Source: Deltaproteobacteria bacterium HGW-Deltaproteobacteria-4
GTDB taxonomy: Bacteria; Desulfobacterota; Desulfuromonadia; Desulfuromonadales; UBA2197
Direction of reading: 5' to 3'
DNA: 61,512 nucleotides
Assembly: GCA_002841765.1 (NCBI GenBank)
Contig: PHAV01000004.1
Span: 123,075-184,586, forward strand
Each line of letters starts with the position of its first letter. Positions within the stretch are counted from its first letter, which is position 1. Positions 35,287 through 44,226 of this stretch are shown here, piece after piece. The notes beneath the pieces are model-generated. The model was given only the letters and a program-made list of their open reading frames with translations. It did not search any database and was not told the origin of the DNA. Made by a program: the position numbers and the translations under genes.

Positions 35287-38200
35287 TTACAGGATTTTCA
35301 TCAAAACAATCGTCACATCGTCCCGAAATGAACGGGTTCCGGTAAAGAGCCGTGCCTGTTCCATGATCCGGTCGATAATTTCTACGGTTGGCAATAAGTG
35401 GTATTCCCGCAACAATTCTTCCAGACGCTCCTCGCCAAAAAAGTCTCCGGTACGGTTCTCCGCTTCCGTCAATCCATCGGTAAAAAGGATCAGGAGATCG
35501 CCACTGGACATCTCGGTCTCTTTCTCTTCATAAATAACATCAGGTTTAACGCCCAGGATCAAACCATTGACATCGAGGTGATCACAGCGACCGGTTTCGG
35601 CTCGCCAGATCATCGGATTATTGTGGCCGGCACTTGCATAGCGAAGCTTCTGATTGATGGCATCATAGCTGGCGTAAAAAAGAGTAATAAACATTTCGGC
35701 GCGATCAAGGTCCGTAAGAATAAAGGCATTGACGGCACGAATAATCTGTGCCGGGCCCTGCAGTGACTCCGCTTTGGCACGGATAAAGGCGCGCGTTTCA
35801 GCTATCAGGAGGGCCGCGCCGATACTGTGTCCGGAGACATCGGCAATGACCAGATCGATCCTTTCCAGGTCACGATGCAGATAGTCGTAATAATCACCAC
35901 CGATCTGATTGGTCGGAACGCAAAGTCCATGCAATTCGATCCCCTCGATATCCGGGGCTTGATCCGGGAGAAGGTCATGCTGGATATGCTTGGCAATCTC
36001 AAGTTCCTTCTCCTGTTCCTTGACAGAGATCATTTCTTCCGTCAGGCAACTGTTACGCCAGGCAATCCCGATCTGATTGGCAACACTGCTCAATAATTCA
36101 ATGAATTCATCAGTAAAGAGACCTTTAACTGAAGTTGAATAAGCGGACATAACGCCGATTGTATCTCCTTCTGCAATAATTGGCATATGCAACAGGGCCT
36201 TAATCCCTAATTTTTCAAAGGTATGGTGCGTACTGGCAAGATCGTTGATAAAATTAGCATTCCCCTGCACAAATGTATCTTTCAGCAAGGGATCGTGAAG
36301 AATTCTGCCAATATCAAAGTCGGTATTTTCATCGAGGGGCATTTTTGCCCGGATCTGCAGATCGTCGGTGCTTTCTTCGTAAAGCCATATAACACAAAGA
36401 TCGATGCGAAACTGATGACTGATGAGAGACAGGATCTCATCGAGGGTCGATTTCAGACTGGTCCCGCTGCCGACCTGTCGTGCAACGTCATAAAGGACGG
36501 CCAACTGTTCCCGACTTGAGGTGCGACTCAAGGTCACCGAACCGAAAACATTAAAAATCTCCTCCATATGACTGCCGCGCGTCGCCAGATAATTTTCGAC
36601 TATAATCTTGGCCGGTGCCGCCCCGACACTCCCGGCCAAAGTTAATTCCGTGAAGTTTTTCAGGGCAGGGAGGTGCTCGTCGCTTAATTTCCCGCTGGCC
36701 TCAATCTCCTGGTGACCGAGATAATCGGCAATAGCCGCTTCTGCCTGTTTTTTACCGATAAACTTCCCGATCAATTCGACAAACTCAATAATCGTCGGCG
36801 CCTTGACCATACGGGTCAATTGCGCCGGACGATGCGCCGGTACAAAAACATCGACAAAACGCTGCGCTTGCTCCCGCTCTTCCTGGCTGCTTTGTGTCAA
36901 GAGCGAAATCGTCAGAAAAGATCCGAAGTTGAAGAAAAAGGACCAAAAAAGAGCATGGCTCCACACATCCAGACCGGTGAGGCCAAAGAGTGCAAGCGGA
37001 CGCAACAGGCTAATCTGAAAGGGACCATCGATGACGATACTGGCAGGGAGGAGTCCGGCACTTGCGAAAGCCGGGACGAGAAGGGTGTAGGTCCAGATCG
37101 AAAAACCGAGGAGTAAACCGATCATGACCCCGAAATGGTTAGCGCGTTTCCAGTATAAAGCACCGATCATCGCCGGCACAAATTGCGTGACCGCAACAAA
37201 GGAAATCAAGCCGATATCGACCAGCGAAGTCGTATCGGCCATGGTGCGATGATAAAGATAACCGAGCCCCAGGACGAGAAGAATGCCGATACGTTTGAGA
37301 TTGATCAATAGCCCGGAGAAATCTCTTTCATTATTGTGATTAAAGCGTAACAGCACCGGGACAAAGAGATGATTGAGAAGCATCGTCGCCATGGTCATTG
37401 ACTCAACTATGATCATCCCCGCGGCCGCAGAAAAACCGCCGATATAAACTAGAAGGGCCAGCCATTTTTGGCCATTTTGCAGGGGCAGTTGTAAGACAAA
37501 GAAATCTGCAGCAACTGTATTCCCCTGATTGAAGAGGAGTCCCGCCATGGCGATAGGGGTGGCAAAAAGGGTGATGAGGAACATATAAGCCGGGAATTTC
37601 CACATCGCCTGACGAATATGATCTTCATTGTTATTTTCGATAACCAGCATGTGAAACTGGCGGGGGAGGAGCATGACTGCGGCCATGGAGATAAAGGTCA
37701 GGGAAAACCAGGTTGAATAAGAGGTAGAGCCTTTTTTCCCCAGGAGAAAAGCATCCTTAACCTGCGGAAAGCGGCTGGTCGCCTGGGTAAAGATATCGCT
37801 GAATCCGTCAAAGAGAAAGTAGGTAACGTAGATTCCGACGACAAGCAGCGCCACCAGTTTGACAATCGATTCCAGGGCGATCGTTGCCACCATGCCGTCA
37901 TGGCTTTCGCTGGAGTCGAGAGTGCGGGCACCGAAAAGGATGGCAAAGAGACCAAGAACTATAGAAAAGACGAAGGCGGTATCGATAAAGGCAGGAAGAG
38001 CGCTGTAGTGCTCGGCCAGTATGTGCACCCCGCTGATGTCAGCGGTGGTGATAATGTCGAAAGTGCGGGCGACCGCCTTCAGTTGCAGTGCAATATACGG
38101 TGTGATGCCGATCAGGGCAAAGAGCGTCACCAGCGCCCCGAGGCTGACCGATTTTCCGTAACGACTGGAAATAAAATCGGCAATACTGACGATTTTGTTG

Positions 38201-38487
38201 GCTTTACTGATGCGCACCATCTTGCGCACTGTGAACCACCAGCAAAAAGCAACGAGGGTCGGTCCAAGGTAGATCGGCAGGAAATCGAGTCCGGAGGTCG
38301 CTGCCCGGCCGACGCTGCCGTAATAGGTCCAGGAGGTGAGAAAGACCGCGAGTGAAAGCGTATAGACCGTGCTGTTATTGACAATACCCTTGCCGGCACG
38401 TTGGCGCTTTTGCGCGTAGAGCGCGACCGCAAAGAGCAGACCGACATAAAGGAGCGTCAGAGAAATAACAAGGCCGGCAGAGAGCAT
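35287..38487 (-). CDS. Sodium:solute symporter-STAC-GAF-PP2C (SpoIIE) fusion sensor
   Basis: This 1066-residue protein begins with a 13-helix SSS-family symporter (residues about 1-530; TWTYYGS-like SWTYYGSVGRAA near residue 55). A STAC-like helical segment follows (about 570-640, with FVELIGKFIGKKQA and FTELTLAGSVGAAPAK). Next are a GAF domain (about 660-810) and a SpoIIE-type PP2C phosphatase (about 815-1066) with intact metal sites GGDYYDYL, IADVSGHSIGAAL, FTDGLTEA and SFRDDVTIVL. SSS-STAC modules are known in sensor kinases such as CbrA. Here the output is a serine phosphatase, and the STAS and RsbW-like partners follow. Its probable role is to couple solute transport or sensing to partner switching. 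Confidence 0.88.
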   Translation of the reverse strand: MLSAGLVISLTLLYVGLLFAVALYAQKRQRAGKGIVNNSTVYTLSLAVFLTSWTYYGSVGRAATSGLDFLPIYLGPTLVAFCWWFTVRKMVRISKANKIVSIADFISSRYGKSVSLGALVTLFALIGITPYIALQLKAVARTFDIITTADISGVHILAEHYSALPAFIDTAFVFSIVLGLFAILFGARTLDSSESHDGMVATIALESIVKLVALLVVGIYVTYFLFDGFSDIFTQATSRFPQVKDAFLLGKKGSTSYSTWFSLTFISMAAVMLLPRQFHMLVIENNNEDHIRQAMWKFPAYMFLITLFATPIAMAGLLFNQGNTVAADFFVLQLPLQNGQKWLALLVYIGGFSAAAGMIIVESMTMATMLLNHLFVPVLLRFNHNNERDFSGLLINLKRIGILLVLGLGYLYHRTMADTTSLVDIGLISFVAVTQFVPAMIGALYWKRANHFGVMIGLLLGFSIWTYTLLVPAFASAGLLPASIVIDGPFQISLLRPLALFGLTGLDVWSHALFWSFFFNFGSFLTISLLTQSSQEEREQAQRFVDVFVPAHRPAQLTRMVKAPTIIEFVELIGKFIGKKQAEAAIADYLGHQEIEASGKLSDEHLPALKNFTELTLAGSVGAAPAKIIVENYLATRGSHMEEIFNVFGSVTLSRTSSREQLAVLYDVARQVGSGTSLKSTLDEILSLISHQFRIDLCVIWLYEESTDDLQIRAKMPLDENTDFDIGRILHDPLLKDTFVQGNANFINDLASTHHTFEKLGIKALLHMPIIAEGDTIGVMSAYSTSVKGLFTDEFIELLSSVANQIGIAWRNSCLTEEMISVKEQEKELEIAKHIQHDLLPDQAPDIEGIELHGLCVPTNQIGGDYYDYLHRDLERIDLVIADVSGHSIGAALLIAETRAFIRAKAESLQGPAQIIRAVNAFILTDLDRAEMFITLFYASYDAINQKLRYASAGHNNPMIWRAETGRCDHLDVNGLILGVKPDVIYEEKETEMSSGDLLILFTDGLTEAENRTGDFFGEERLEELLREYHLLPTVEIIDRIMEQARLFTGTRSFRDDVTIVLMKIL

Positions 38488-38490
38488 CAG

Positions 38491-38721
38491 CTACCCCTTT
38501 TCCTTGTTGTGATTATGGTCATTGGAGTGATATCGGGAAAAAATAAAGATGACGAAGATCGAGAGTGGCCAACCGACTAAAAAATAGAGGAGGAGAAGGG
38601 GGATGCCGGCAATAAGGATAGGCTTGTCAAAAATCTGTACAAAGGGGTAGTTAATCAGGATGATCCCGAGAAAGAAAAAGAGCCGCCAGGCTTCGCGCAG
38701 AAAAAGGCTGTCAGGTTTCAT
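38491..38721 (-). CDS. Small two-helix membrane protein, likely symporter partner
   Basis: The 76-residue protein (MKPDSLFLREAWRLFF start) has two hydrophobic helices (about residues 13-30 and 36-60) and a histidine/asparagine-rich charged tail. AAAGAGGTGG is at the right distance upstream. It lies 3 bases ahead of the symporter-phosphatase gene, as small membrane proteins such as DUF485 or DUF4212 precede other SSS permeases. It is therefore probably a subunit of this sensor. I do not recognise its exact family. Confidence 0.75.
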   Translation of the reverse strand: MKPDSLFLREAWRLFFFLGIILINYPFVQIFDKPILIAGIPLLLLYFLVGWPLSIFVIFIFSRYHSNDHNHNKEKG

Positions 38722-38751
38722 AGATTCCACCTCTTTAGAATGACAAATTGA

Positions 38752-38780
38752 ATTATAAGCAAAGATAGGGCGGCTGTCGA
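38752..38780 (-). promoter_or_regulatory. Promoter of the partner-switching operon
   Basis: On the reverse strand, TCGACA (38780-38775), a 17-base spacer and a perfect TATAAT (38757-38752), about 30 bases upstream of the small membrane protein gene. It lies within 10 bases of the end of the Ehr operon, so the signalling operon can be transcribed independently. Confidence 0.7.
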
Positions 38781-38789
38781 CAGGAAGAT

Positions 38790-39545
38790 TTATAACCGTC
38801 CCAACATCCGTAGTAAACCGTCCAGAACCGTATAAGGATGGGGTGGGCATCCGGGGATGTAAAGGTCGACGGAGAGGATATCCCCGATCCCGTTATGGAC
38901 TTCCGGACTGTTGGCGAAGGGGCCGCCGCTGATGGCACAGGCGCCGGAGGCGATGACAATCTTCGGTTCCGGGACGGCGGCGTAGGTGTCGAGGAGGGCG
39001 CTGCGCATATTCTCTGTGACCGGACCGGTGACGAGGAGACCGTCGGCATGGCGAGGGGAAGCGACGAACTGAATACCGAAACGGCCGAGATCGAAGACGA
39101 GGGTGCCGAGGACATTGATGTCGGCTTCGCAGGCGTTGCAGCCCCCGGCCGAGACCTGGCGCAGCTTCAGGGAGCGACCAAAGAACCGCAGCATTTTGGC
39201 GTGGAGGGCCGTTGCCAGTTGCGCTTCCTTCTCCCCCGTCCACAGGTCCTGGCGTTGATTGGCGGCGAGACGGTGATCGGTGCTGAAGGACAAAGCGCCG
39301 TTCGGGCAGGCGGTTGCACACTCCGGGCATAAGAGACAGCGTCCGAGGTCGATCTGCAGGGTGTTGTCGCGCAGGGCGAGGGCGCCAAAGGGACAGCGCG
39401 CAAGGCAGTCATGACAACCTGGCGGGCACTTTTCCTGATCAATAATCGGCCGTCCCCGGAATTGTGCCGGGAGCGTCGGCGCTTGCTGCGGGTATTTACC
39501 GGTGCGATGTCCTTGGCGGATGCGCTCGCGAATGATGCTCAGCAT
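38790..39545 (-). CDS. Ehr complex small subunit fused to 2[4Fe-4S] ferredoxin (HyfH/HyfI-like)
   Basis: The 251-residue protein fuses two domains. The N-terminal part has two ferredoxin cluster motifs (CPPGCHDCLARCP and CLLCPECATACP, about residues 40-85). The C-terminal part is NuoB/HyfI-like (about 115-251) with GGCNACE, SGACAISGGPF and PGCPPHPYTVLDGLLRML, which would bind the proximal [4Fe-4S] cluster. In related hydrogenases these are separate subunits HyfH and HyfI. The fusion supplies the whole electron wire of the peripheral arm. It is the last Ehr gene, 11 bases after the large subunit. Confidence 0.88.
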   Translation of the reverse strand: MLSIIRERIRQGHRTGKYPQQAPTLPAQFRGRPIIDQEKCPPGCHDCLARCPFGALALRDNTLQIDLGRCLLCPECATACPNGALSFSTDHRLAANQRQDLWTGEKEAQLATALHAKMLRFFGRSLKLRQVSAGGCNACEADINVLGTLVFDLGRFGIQFVASPRHADGLLVTGPVTENMRSALLDTYAAVPEPKIVIASGACAISGGPFANSPEVHNGIGDILSVDLYIPGCPPHPYTVLDGLLRMLGRL

Positions 39546-39556
39546 GTCATGACTCC

Positions 39557-41086
39557 TTACAGATCAAAGCCGCAATAAGACAGGTTAAAGCTCTTGTTGC
39601 ACAAGGGAAAGTCGGAAATCTGTTGTTCGCGTAGCGCCATCGCCAGACCGCTCCAGTTATGGAAGGAGGGGTCGATAATTTTGTAGCGATCGAATTTCCC
39701 GGCAGCATCGGTAATCCCCACCTGTACCAACTCCCCCCGCCAGCCTTCGACCATCGCCACCGCCAGAGTATCCGCCGCCAGGGGCGGAAGTTCGCGTCGC
39801 AGCTCTCCACGGGGGAGATCCCGCAAACTTTGTTTGAGCCAATGCAGCGATTTGTAGATTTCACGGCGGCGGATATTGGCGCGGGCAAAGACATCGCCGC
39901 TATCCTCGATCACGCAGTGGTCGTAGGTCGAGATATAGCCGCCGTAGGGGTAATGCAGCCGCACATCCCGGGTCAGACCGCAGGCCCGCGCTGCAACTCC
40001 AACCATTCCCAGAGCCTCTGCGTCATCGATACTCAGGGTGCCGATCCGTTCCATGCGCGCCAGAGCAGAGGGGGCATCAAAGAAGAGTTCGATGGCGCCG
40101 CGCGTCTCTTTTTCAATCACCAGCAAGCGGTGCAGCATGCGCGCGGCGAGTTCATCATCAAGAGCAAAGCCGACCCCGCCAGGACGTATCAACCCGCGGC
40201 TGAAACGACTGCCGCAAATTTCCGCCGTGAGGTTGAGGTAATCGCCGCGCAGCCGTCCGCAGAACGAAGCAGTTGGTAAGAAACCGACATCGCCGGCCAG
40301 GGCGCCGATATCGCCGACATGGTTGGACAAACGTTCGAGTTCGAGGGCGATCGCCCGGATCGCCTCGGCGCGAGGGGAGGGTGCAATCCCCGCCAGCGCT
40401 TCGAGAACCATACTGTAAGCACTGGCGTGCCCGGCAGTGGTATCGCCGGCGACGGTTTCGAGTTGATAGATCGACGCCGGATGCGGTCCGCCCAACAGGA
40501 GTTGCTCGATGCCGCGATGCTGATAGCCGAGGGAGATCTCCAGATGCATGACGTTTTCGCCGTGGCACTGAAAACGGAAGTGCCCCGGCTCAATCACTCC
40601 AGCATGGACCGGACCGACGGCAACTTCATGGACTTCCTCCCCTTCGACCCGATAATAATCCATCTCCCCCGGCAGCGGTCTTTCCTCTCCGCGATTCCAG
40701 GCGTCGCTGCCAGCACGCCAACGTCGATGGAAACGGACCGGTTTGAACCAGGGATGGCCGGTCGGGATGACCCCGTAGGCTTCGGCAATCTCCCGCTCAA
40801 AGAGATGGAGTTGCGGGCAGTGCGGGGTGAGGGAGGGGAAGCTGCGGCCGACTGTGCAGCGCAGAATCAGCAGTTCCCCTTCCCAGCAGCGGGCGATGAT
40901 GGCAAAGAGTTCGAGATCATCCCCTTCCGGCTGCGGTCTCGCAAAGTAGGCAACAATCCGCCCACCCTTCTTGCACAATTCGAGACAGAGTTCACTAAAG
41001 CGTTCATAAGCCAGGAGGGGCAAGGCGGTCAGGGCAATAGATCCGGGATTTTTAGTGATCTTGCCAAATTCTTGCGGAGTCATCAT
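39557..41086 (-). CDS. Ehr complex large subunit (HyfG/NuoCD-like) lacking NiFe-binding cysteines
   Basis: The 509-residue protein contains an N-terminal NuoC-like part and a NuoD/HyfG-like part (EPGHFRFQCHGENV, LEISLGYQHRGIEQLL, ERLSNHVGDIGALAGD). Group 4 hydrogenases have a CGICS motif and a C-terminal DPCxxC that ligate NiFe. Here the corresponding sites read ETVAGDTTAGH (near residue 210) and SFNLSYCGFDL at the end, so both CxxC pairs are missing. It also has no C-terminal maturation extension. It therefore belongs to the Ehr group, and its redox or ligand partner is unknown. The start overlaps the F-subunit stop by 4 bases. Confidence 0.88.
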   Translation of the reverse strand: MMTPQEFGKITKNPGSIALTALPLLAYERFSELCLELCKKGGRIVAYFARPQPEGDDLELFAIIARCWEGELLILRCTVGRSFPSLTPHCPQLHLFEREIAEAYGVIPTGHPWFKPVRFHRRWRAGSDAWNRGEERPLPGEMDYYRVEGEEVHEVAVGPVHAGVIEPGHFRFQCHGENVMHLEISLGYQHRGIEQLLLGGPHPASIYQLETVAGDTTAGHASAYSMVLEALAGIAPSPRAEAIRAIALELERLSNHVGDIGALAGDVGFLPTASFCGRLRGDYLNLTAEICGSRFSRGLIRPGGVGFALDDELAARMLHRLLVIEKETRGAIELFFDAPSALARMERIGTLSIDDAEALGMVGVAARACGLTRDVRLHYPYGGYISTYDHCVIEDSGDVFARANIRRREIYKSLHWLKQSLRDLPRGELRRELPPLAADTLAVAMVEGWRGELVQVGITDAAGKFDRYKIIDPSFHNWSGLAMALREQQISDFPLCNKSFNLSYCGFDL

Positions 41087-42507
41087 TGCACCTCCAACAG
41101 GACGACAGCCTCTTCCAGTAAACGGCGCAGCGCCGGCGGGAGATAAAGTCCGAGCAGCAGAACCAGGAGGAGCAGGAGGAGAGGGGGCGCCACCAGCAGA
41201 AAAGTATCCTTGAATTCCGAGTCGGCGGTGGCGTCCGGCGTCCCCTGCACCATCCCCAGCACTGTCGATCCCATACCGATAAAGACGATCGCCAAAAGGA
41301 GGAGGAAGGCTCCGGCCAGCCAGTAGTGACCGCCGGCAAAGATGCCACGCAGTATTGTAAACTCACTGATAAACGGCCCGAAGGGAGGAGAGCCGGTGAC
41401 TGCAAAAAATCCGGCGAGAAAGATCGTCCCCGAGATCGGCAGACGCCGCATGGAGCCGTGAATATCGGTGATCTTTTTGCTGGCAAAGGCGCGATGGATG
41501 TTGCCGACCGAAAGGAACATGCACCCCTTGGTCAGGGCATTGTTGACCAGATGCAGCAGGGCGCCGAAGGTGGCGAGGCCGCCGATGCCGATGCCTATGG
41601 CAAGGATCCCCATATGCTCGACACTCGAATAAGCGAGCATCCGCTTTACATCGTTCTGGCGCACCATGAAGATGGCGGCGATGAGGAGAGAGAGGACGCC
41701 GAGGGCGAGGAGTTGCTGCCGGGCCAGGTCTCCGAGACCGGCAGCATTCATCAGCTGTACGGCGCGCAGGATGGCGAGGAAGGAGATGCTCGTCAACCCG
41801 CCGGCAAGGAGAGCGCCGATCATCCCCGGCGCTTCGCCGTATGCGTCCGGTTTCCAGCTGTGCAGCGGCGCCAGTCCCATCTTGGTGCCGAATCCGACGA
41901 GGAGGAAGACAAAGCCGGCCCGCAGCCAGGCCGTCGAAAGGGCTGAGCTTTCGGCCAGGAGGTGGTCAAATTGCAGAGTCACCTCGACCCCTCCAAGGAG
42001 CGCCGCATAAGCAAGAAAGAGCATGCCGAGGAGGGCGAGGGCAATGCCGACGGAGCAGATCAGGAGATACTTCCAGGTGGCTTCGATCGATAAGCGATTG
42101 CGGTTGTAGTAGATCAGCGGGGCGCTGGCGATCGTCGTCGCCTCAACCGCCATCCACAGGAGCCCGAGGTGACGGGCCGCCGTTGCCAGGGTCATGGCCG
42201 ACAGAAAGATCAGCAGGCAGGCGACGATGGTGCGGGTTCCTCGACCGCTGCGCAGTTGCAGATAGCTGACAGCATAAATCGAACAGGCAAAGTAGAGGGT
42301 CGAGGTCACCAGCAGCACAAGGAGCGACAAGGCATCGAGACCAATCCAGAGATTACCGGTGGGGGGATGCCAGGCGATGATCGCCACGCCGCCGAGGTGC
42401 AGGGTGCCGGCCAGGGGGAGGAGCCGGCAGCGCCATCGTTCTGACGGTAGAAATAGAGCCAGGGCGCCGAACAACAGAGGGAAGAAGATCAGAAAAAGGA
42501 GCATCAT
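41083..42507 (-). CDS. Ehr proton-pumping subunit F (HyfF/NuoN-like)
   Basis: The 474-residue protein has about 13-14 hydrophobic helices and antiporter-like motifs: MAVEATTIASAPLIYYNRN (key Glu), GFGTKMGLAPLHSWKPDAY (key Lys), VKRMLAYSSVEHMGIL and TKGCMFLSVG. It should translocate protons or sodium in the membrane arm. It directly abuts the E-subunit stop and overlaps the large-subunit start by 4 bases. Confidence 0.88.
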   Translation of the reverse strand: MMLLFLIFFPLLFGALALFLPSERWRCRLLPLAGTLHLGGVAIIAWHPPTGNLWIGLDALSLLVLLVTSTLYFACSIYAVSYLQLRSGRGTRTIVACLLIFLSAMTLATAARHLGLLWMAVEATTIASAPLIYYNRNRLSIEATWKYLLICSVGIALALLGMLFLAYAALLGGVEVTLQFDHLLAESSALSTAWLRAGFVFLLVGFGTKMGLAPLHSWKPDAYGEAPGMIGALLAGGLTSISFLAILRAVQLMNAAGLGDLARQQLLALGVLSLLIAAIFMVRQNDVKRMLAYSSVEHMGILAIGIGIGGLATFGALLHLVNNALTKGCMFLSVGNIHRAFASKKITDIHGSMRRLPISGTIFLAGFFAVTGSPPFGPFISEFTILRGIFAGGHYWLAGAFLLLLAIVFIGMGSTVLGMVQGTPDATADSEFKDTFLLVAPPLLLLLLVLLLGLYLPPALRRLLEEAVVLLEVQ

Positions 42508-43146
42508 CTATTCCTTTAACGCCGAAAGACGTTCAGTATTCACCGTCGAGAATTCGCGATTGATCTGATTGATGACGATCCCCATGACAAAGATTCCGAC
42601 CAGCATGTCGAGGAGGACCCCGGCCTCGACCATCAACGGCATCGCTTCAGAAAGGAGGATGCCGAAGATGAAGATGCCGTTTTCAAGGATAAGGTAACCG
42701 ACGACCTGGGTGATCGCTTTCCGTCGGGTCATGAGCAGAAGAAAACCGCTGAAGAAGGTCGCTAATGCTGTCGGGATAAAGAGACTGCCGCGGTGTGCGG
42801 CAATCAACGGTAGGTAATTGGCAAAGATGAAAGCGCCGGAAGTGACCAGGGCACCAAGGGCGAGGGTTGGGATAAAACCGATCAGAGGTTCCATCTCGCG
42901 GCGGATGCGCACTTCCCGGATGGTGCGGGTGAGAAGATTGGGAATCAGGATCGCCTTGATCAATAGTGCCCAGAAAGCGAGGATCAGGGTGTGCAGGGAA
43001 AGCCCGTGCGCCACCAAGGGCAGCAGGGCCAGCAGTCCGCCCTGAAGGGCGACAGCGCGAATACAGGCGACCAGGCGCGAGGTGCCGAGGGTATAGAAGT
43101 TGATCAGCACCACCAGCAGCAGGATAAGGTTACTCAATTCGATCAT
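42508..43146 (-). CDS. Ehr membrane subunit E (HyfE/NuoK-like)
   Basis: The 212-residue protein has about 6-7 transmembrane helices. Its C-terminal part includes the NuoK-like LILENGIFIFGILL, whose glutamate corresponds to a proton-pathway residue. I choose the ATG at 43146, with GGAG 8 bases upstream; the longer frame from 43182 runs back toward the repeat element. Spacing to the F subunit is zero bases. Confidence 0.85.
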   Translation of the reverse strand: MIELSNLILLLVVLINFYTLGTSRLVACIRAVALQGGLLALLPLVAHGLSLHTLILAFWALLIKAILIPNLLTRTIREVRIRREMEPLIGFIPTLALGALVTSGAFIFANYLPLIAAHRGSLFIPTALATFFSGFLLLMTRRKAITQVVGYLILENGIFIFGILLSEAMPLMVEAGVLLDMLVGIFVMGIVINQINREFSTVNTERLSALKE

Positions 43147-43197
43147 CAGTGAATCTCCAATCGGAGTTATTCTAAATGGCATGTACGGGTGGTATTA

Positions 43198-43286
43198 AAA
43201 TCGACCACCCCCAGCCCCTCCTTAAATAAGGAGGGGAGCTTAAATCTTGAAATCCCCCTCCTAAATTAGGAGGGGTTAGGGGTGGT
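43198..43286. repeat. Palindromic repeat element, copy 1 (inside Ehr operon)
   Basis: These 89 bases begin AAATCGACCAC and end GGTGGT. They contain outer inverted arms (CCACCCCCAGCCCCTCC against GGAGGGGTTAGGGGTGG) and two inner hairpins, each of CCCCTCC facing GGAGGGG. A second copy of the same length and order lies at 49774-49865. Here it occupies the gap between the C- and E-subunit genes. It is a REP- or MITE-like non-coding repeat and could modulate stability or translation of the polycistronic mRNA. Confidence 0.8.
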
Positions 43287-43304
43287 AGTCGTAAGAAGAG
43301 TCCT

Positions 43305-44216
43305 TCAACGTAAAACCAGAACCAGGGCAAAGATGGAAATCAAGGTGGTGCCGATCAACAACTGTGGAATGCGCACCAGTTGCAGGCGTGCCATCACCGA
43401 TTCGACGACGCCGATCGCCACGACAATGAACAGCATCCCGGCCATGAAGACCACAGCATCGACGCCGGGATTGCCACTGTCCCAGGGGAGGATGAGTCGC
43501 ACCAGCAGGGCGCCGAGGACGAGCAGCTTCAGGCTGGCGCCATAAAGAATCATGGCGAAGGCCGGTCCGCTGTGATCGAGGACCATGACTTCGTGAATCA
43601 TTGTCAACTCCAGATGGGTATTCGGATCGTCAAAGGGTATCCGGCAATTCTCGACGAGAAGGACAACAAAAAGGGCAATCACCAGTAACAAGAGGGACGC
43701 CCCGGCACTTTGCCAGGAAGTGACAAGATGGCTGCCCAGAAGTTGATTCAGGGAGAAACCGCCAGAGAGACGGACGAGGACGATCAGGGCAAAGAGGAGG
43801 GTCGGTTCGACCAGGCAGGCAAAGGTCACTTCCCGCGCCGCCCCCATCCCTTCAAAACTCGACCCGGTATCAAGGGCTGAGCTGGCGGTAAAGAAACGGG
43901 CTAAGGCAAATAAGTAAACAAAGAGGATGAGGTCGCCGTTAAAGGAGAAGGGGGCGGGAATCGCCCCGAAGGGGATCAGCAGCGCCGCCAGCAGCGGGAC
44001 AATGAGACCGACAATCGGCCCGGCATGAAAGACCCAGGTGGTGGTGCGGCTGATGACAAAGCCCTTCTGCCACAGCCGGTGAAGGTCGTAGTACGGCTGC
44101 AATAACGGCGGTCCGTTCCGGCCGGCAAAGAGTGCTTTGGTCCTGGTGATCACGCCGAGGAGGAGCGGCGGGAAGAGGATAACAATGAAGAGATGGAGGA
44201 ATAATTGCAGGAGCAT
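43305..44216 (-). CDS. Ehr membrane anchor subunit C (HyfC/NuoH-like)
   Basis: The 303-residue protein has about 8 transmembrane helices and NuoH-family signatures: QPYYDLHRLWQKGFV near the N-terminus, ALDTGSSFEGMGAAREV, and ENCRIPFDDPNTHLELTMIH with conserved acidic residues at the quinone/ion channel. It would connect the peripheral electron arm to the pumping subunits. It follows the 657-residue B subunit by 10 bases. Confidence 0.9.
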   Translation of the reverse strand: MLLQLFLHLFIVILFPPLLLGVITRTKALFAGRNGPPLLQPYYDLHRLWQKGFVISRTTTWVFHAGPIVGLIVPLLAALLIPFGAIPAPFSFNGDLILFVYLFALARFFTASSALDTGSSFEGMGAAREVTFACLVEPTLLFALIVLVRLSGGFSLNQLLGSHLVTSWQSAGASLLLLVIALFVVLLVENCRIPFDDPNTHLELTMIHEVMVLDHSGPAFAMILYGASLKLLVLGALLVRLILPWDSGNPGVDAVVFMAGMLFIVVAIGVVESVMARLQLVRIPQLLIGTTLISIFALVLVLR

Positions 44217-44226
44217 CGTTACCTCG

